Below are positions 63,861 through 64,000 of a stretch of DNA of 64,000 bases, in pieces (position 1 is the stretch's first letter; every line of letters begins with the position of its first letter). The stretch is from Congzhengia minquanensis (GTDB lineage: Bacteria > Bacillota > Clostridia > UBA1381 > UBA9506), in the NCBI RefSeq assembly GCF_014384785.1, contig NZ_JACRSU010000003.1:470659-534658 (forward strand), written 5' to 3'. Made by a program: the position numbers and the translations under genes. A model generated the notes under the pieces. The model made no database searches, was not told the DNA's origin, and saw only the letters and a list, made by a program, of their open reading frames with translations.

Positions 63861-64000
63861 CCGCTCGTAAATGAGAGCGGCCAGAACCTTGAAAAATGAA
63901 CAGTGCAGGCTTGAAGATTCTTTGAGAGAAGAATTCCGAGTAATTTTGGATAAAGACAGAGATATCGGTCAAAAGGATATCGCTCCGCAAGCGGAGTTGA
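63861..64000 (+). other. Probable rRNA leader upstream of 16S rRNA (gene outside window)
   Basis: After P2 comes a CCGCTC/GAGCGG hairpin (63861-63880), then AGAACCTTGAAAAATGAAC from 63883, which resembles the pre-16S leader common in Clostridia. Next is an inverted repeat of GATATC (63961, 63976) and a CTCCGC-AA-GCGGAG hairpin (63983-63996). No open reading frame of note is present. The 16S gene itself is not in the window. Confidence 0.65.

Noticed and set aside
1..64000. CRISPR array, prophage, transposase, restriction or anti-phage system
   Set aside because: No regularly spaced repeats, integrase, transposase, methylase or nuclease-defence gene was seen. Most of the window is core metabolism plus glycan and corrinoid genes.

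Overview
The window is chromosomal DNA from a spore-forming anaerobic Firmicute of the class Clostridia. The evidence is the nusA-rnpM-ylxQ-infB-rbfA-nrnA order, sporulation genes (spoIIP, spoVAF, a YlmC/YmxH gene), an S-layer-type SLH protein, frequent TTG/GTG starts behind strong Shine-Dalgarno sites, and many carbohydrate-active enzymes. A gut or plant-fibre-degrading member of the Oscillospirales/Monoglobales type would fit, but the genus cannot be fixed from sequence alone. Genes are packed tightly and no gap over 300 bases lacks a gene. I saw no insertion sequence, prophage, CRISPR array or tRNA.

Region 1 (1-18043) is mostly housekeeping. It holds a translation-initiation operon (nusA to nrnA), rnhA, tatD with its companion radical SAM protein, trpS, and a possible ribosome-quality-control group (RqcP-like S4 protein, membrane TPR protein, MutS2). 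A GH38 alpha-mannosidase and a HAD phosphatase follow. comM and an M24 peptidase lie on the minus strand, and a DUF4830 protein on the plus strand.

Region 2 (18040-24335) holds birA and a compact corrinoid methyl-transfer cluster. The cluster has a PocR/AraC regulator, a DUF2284 protein, a corrinoid protein, a RACo-type reductive activator and a URO-D-type methyltransferase. No MttB/MtaB-type enzyme is present.

Region 3 (24376-37825) holds a 1233-aa secreted CBM/SGNH protein, spoIIP, spoVAF behind a sigma-G-like promoter, an SLH protein behind a near-consensus promoter, folC, a DUF6056 membrane protein with a stalk-like tail, and a TPP riboswitch with thiT.

Region 4 (37786-46719) looks like a small AraC regulon. 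A divergent AraC gene faces a secreted RCC1-propeller protein and a secreted TIM-barrel/discoidin protein, followed by a GH106-like enzyme. The two plus-strand promoters share a conserved upstream box.

Region 5 (46718-56966) is housekeeping, mostly on the minus strand: radA, vanW, tspO, a coiled-coil gene, coaD, rsmD, recG, fakA, an Asp23 gene, a DUF378 gene, and ylmC on plus.

Region 6 (56994-63722) is a second AraC-controlled catabolic unit: enolase-superfamily dehydratase, GH13, GH10, SDR and RraA-family genes, none with a signal peptide. Its regulator is divergent, with overlapping promoters and an 11-bp direct repeat placed like an activator site.

The right edge (63742-64000) carries tandem near-consensus promoters and a leader typical of an rRNA operon, so a 16S rRNA gene probably starts just outside the window.
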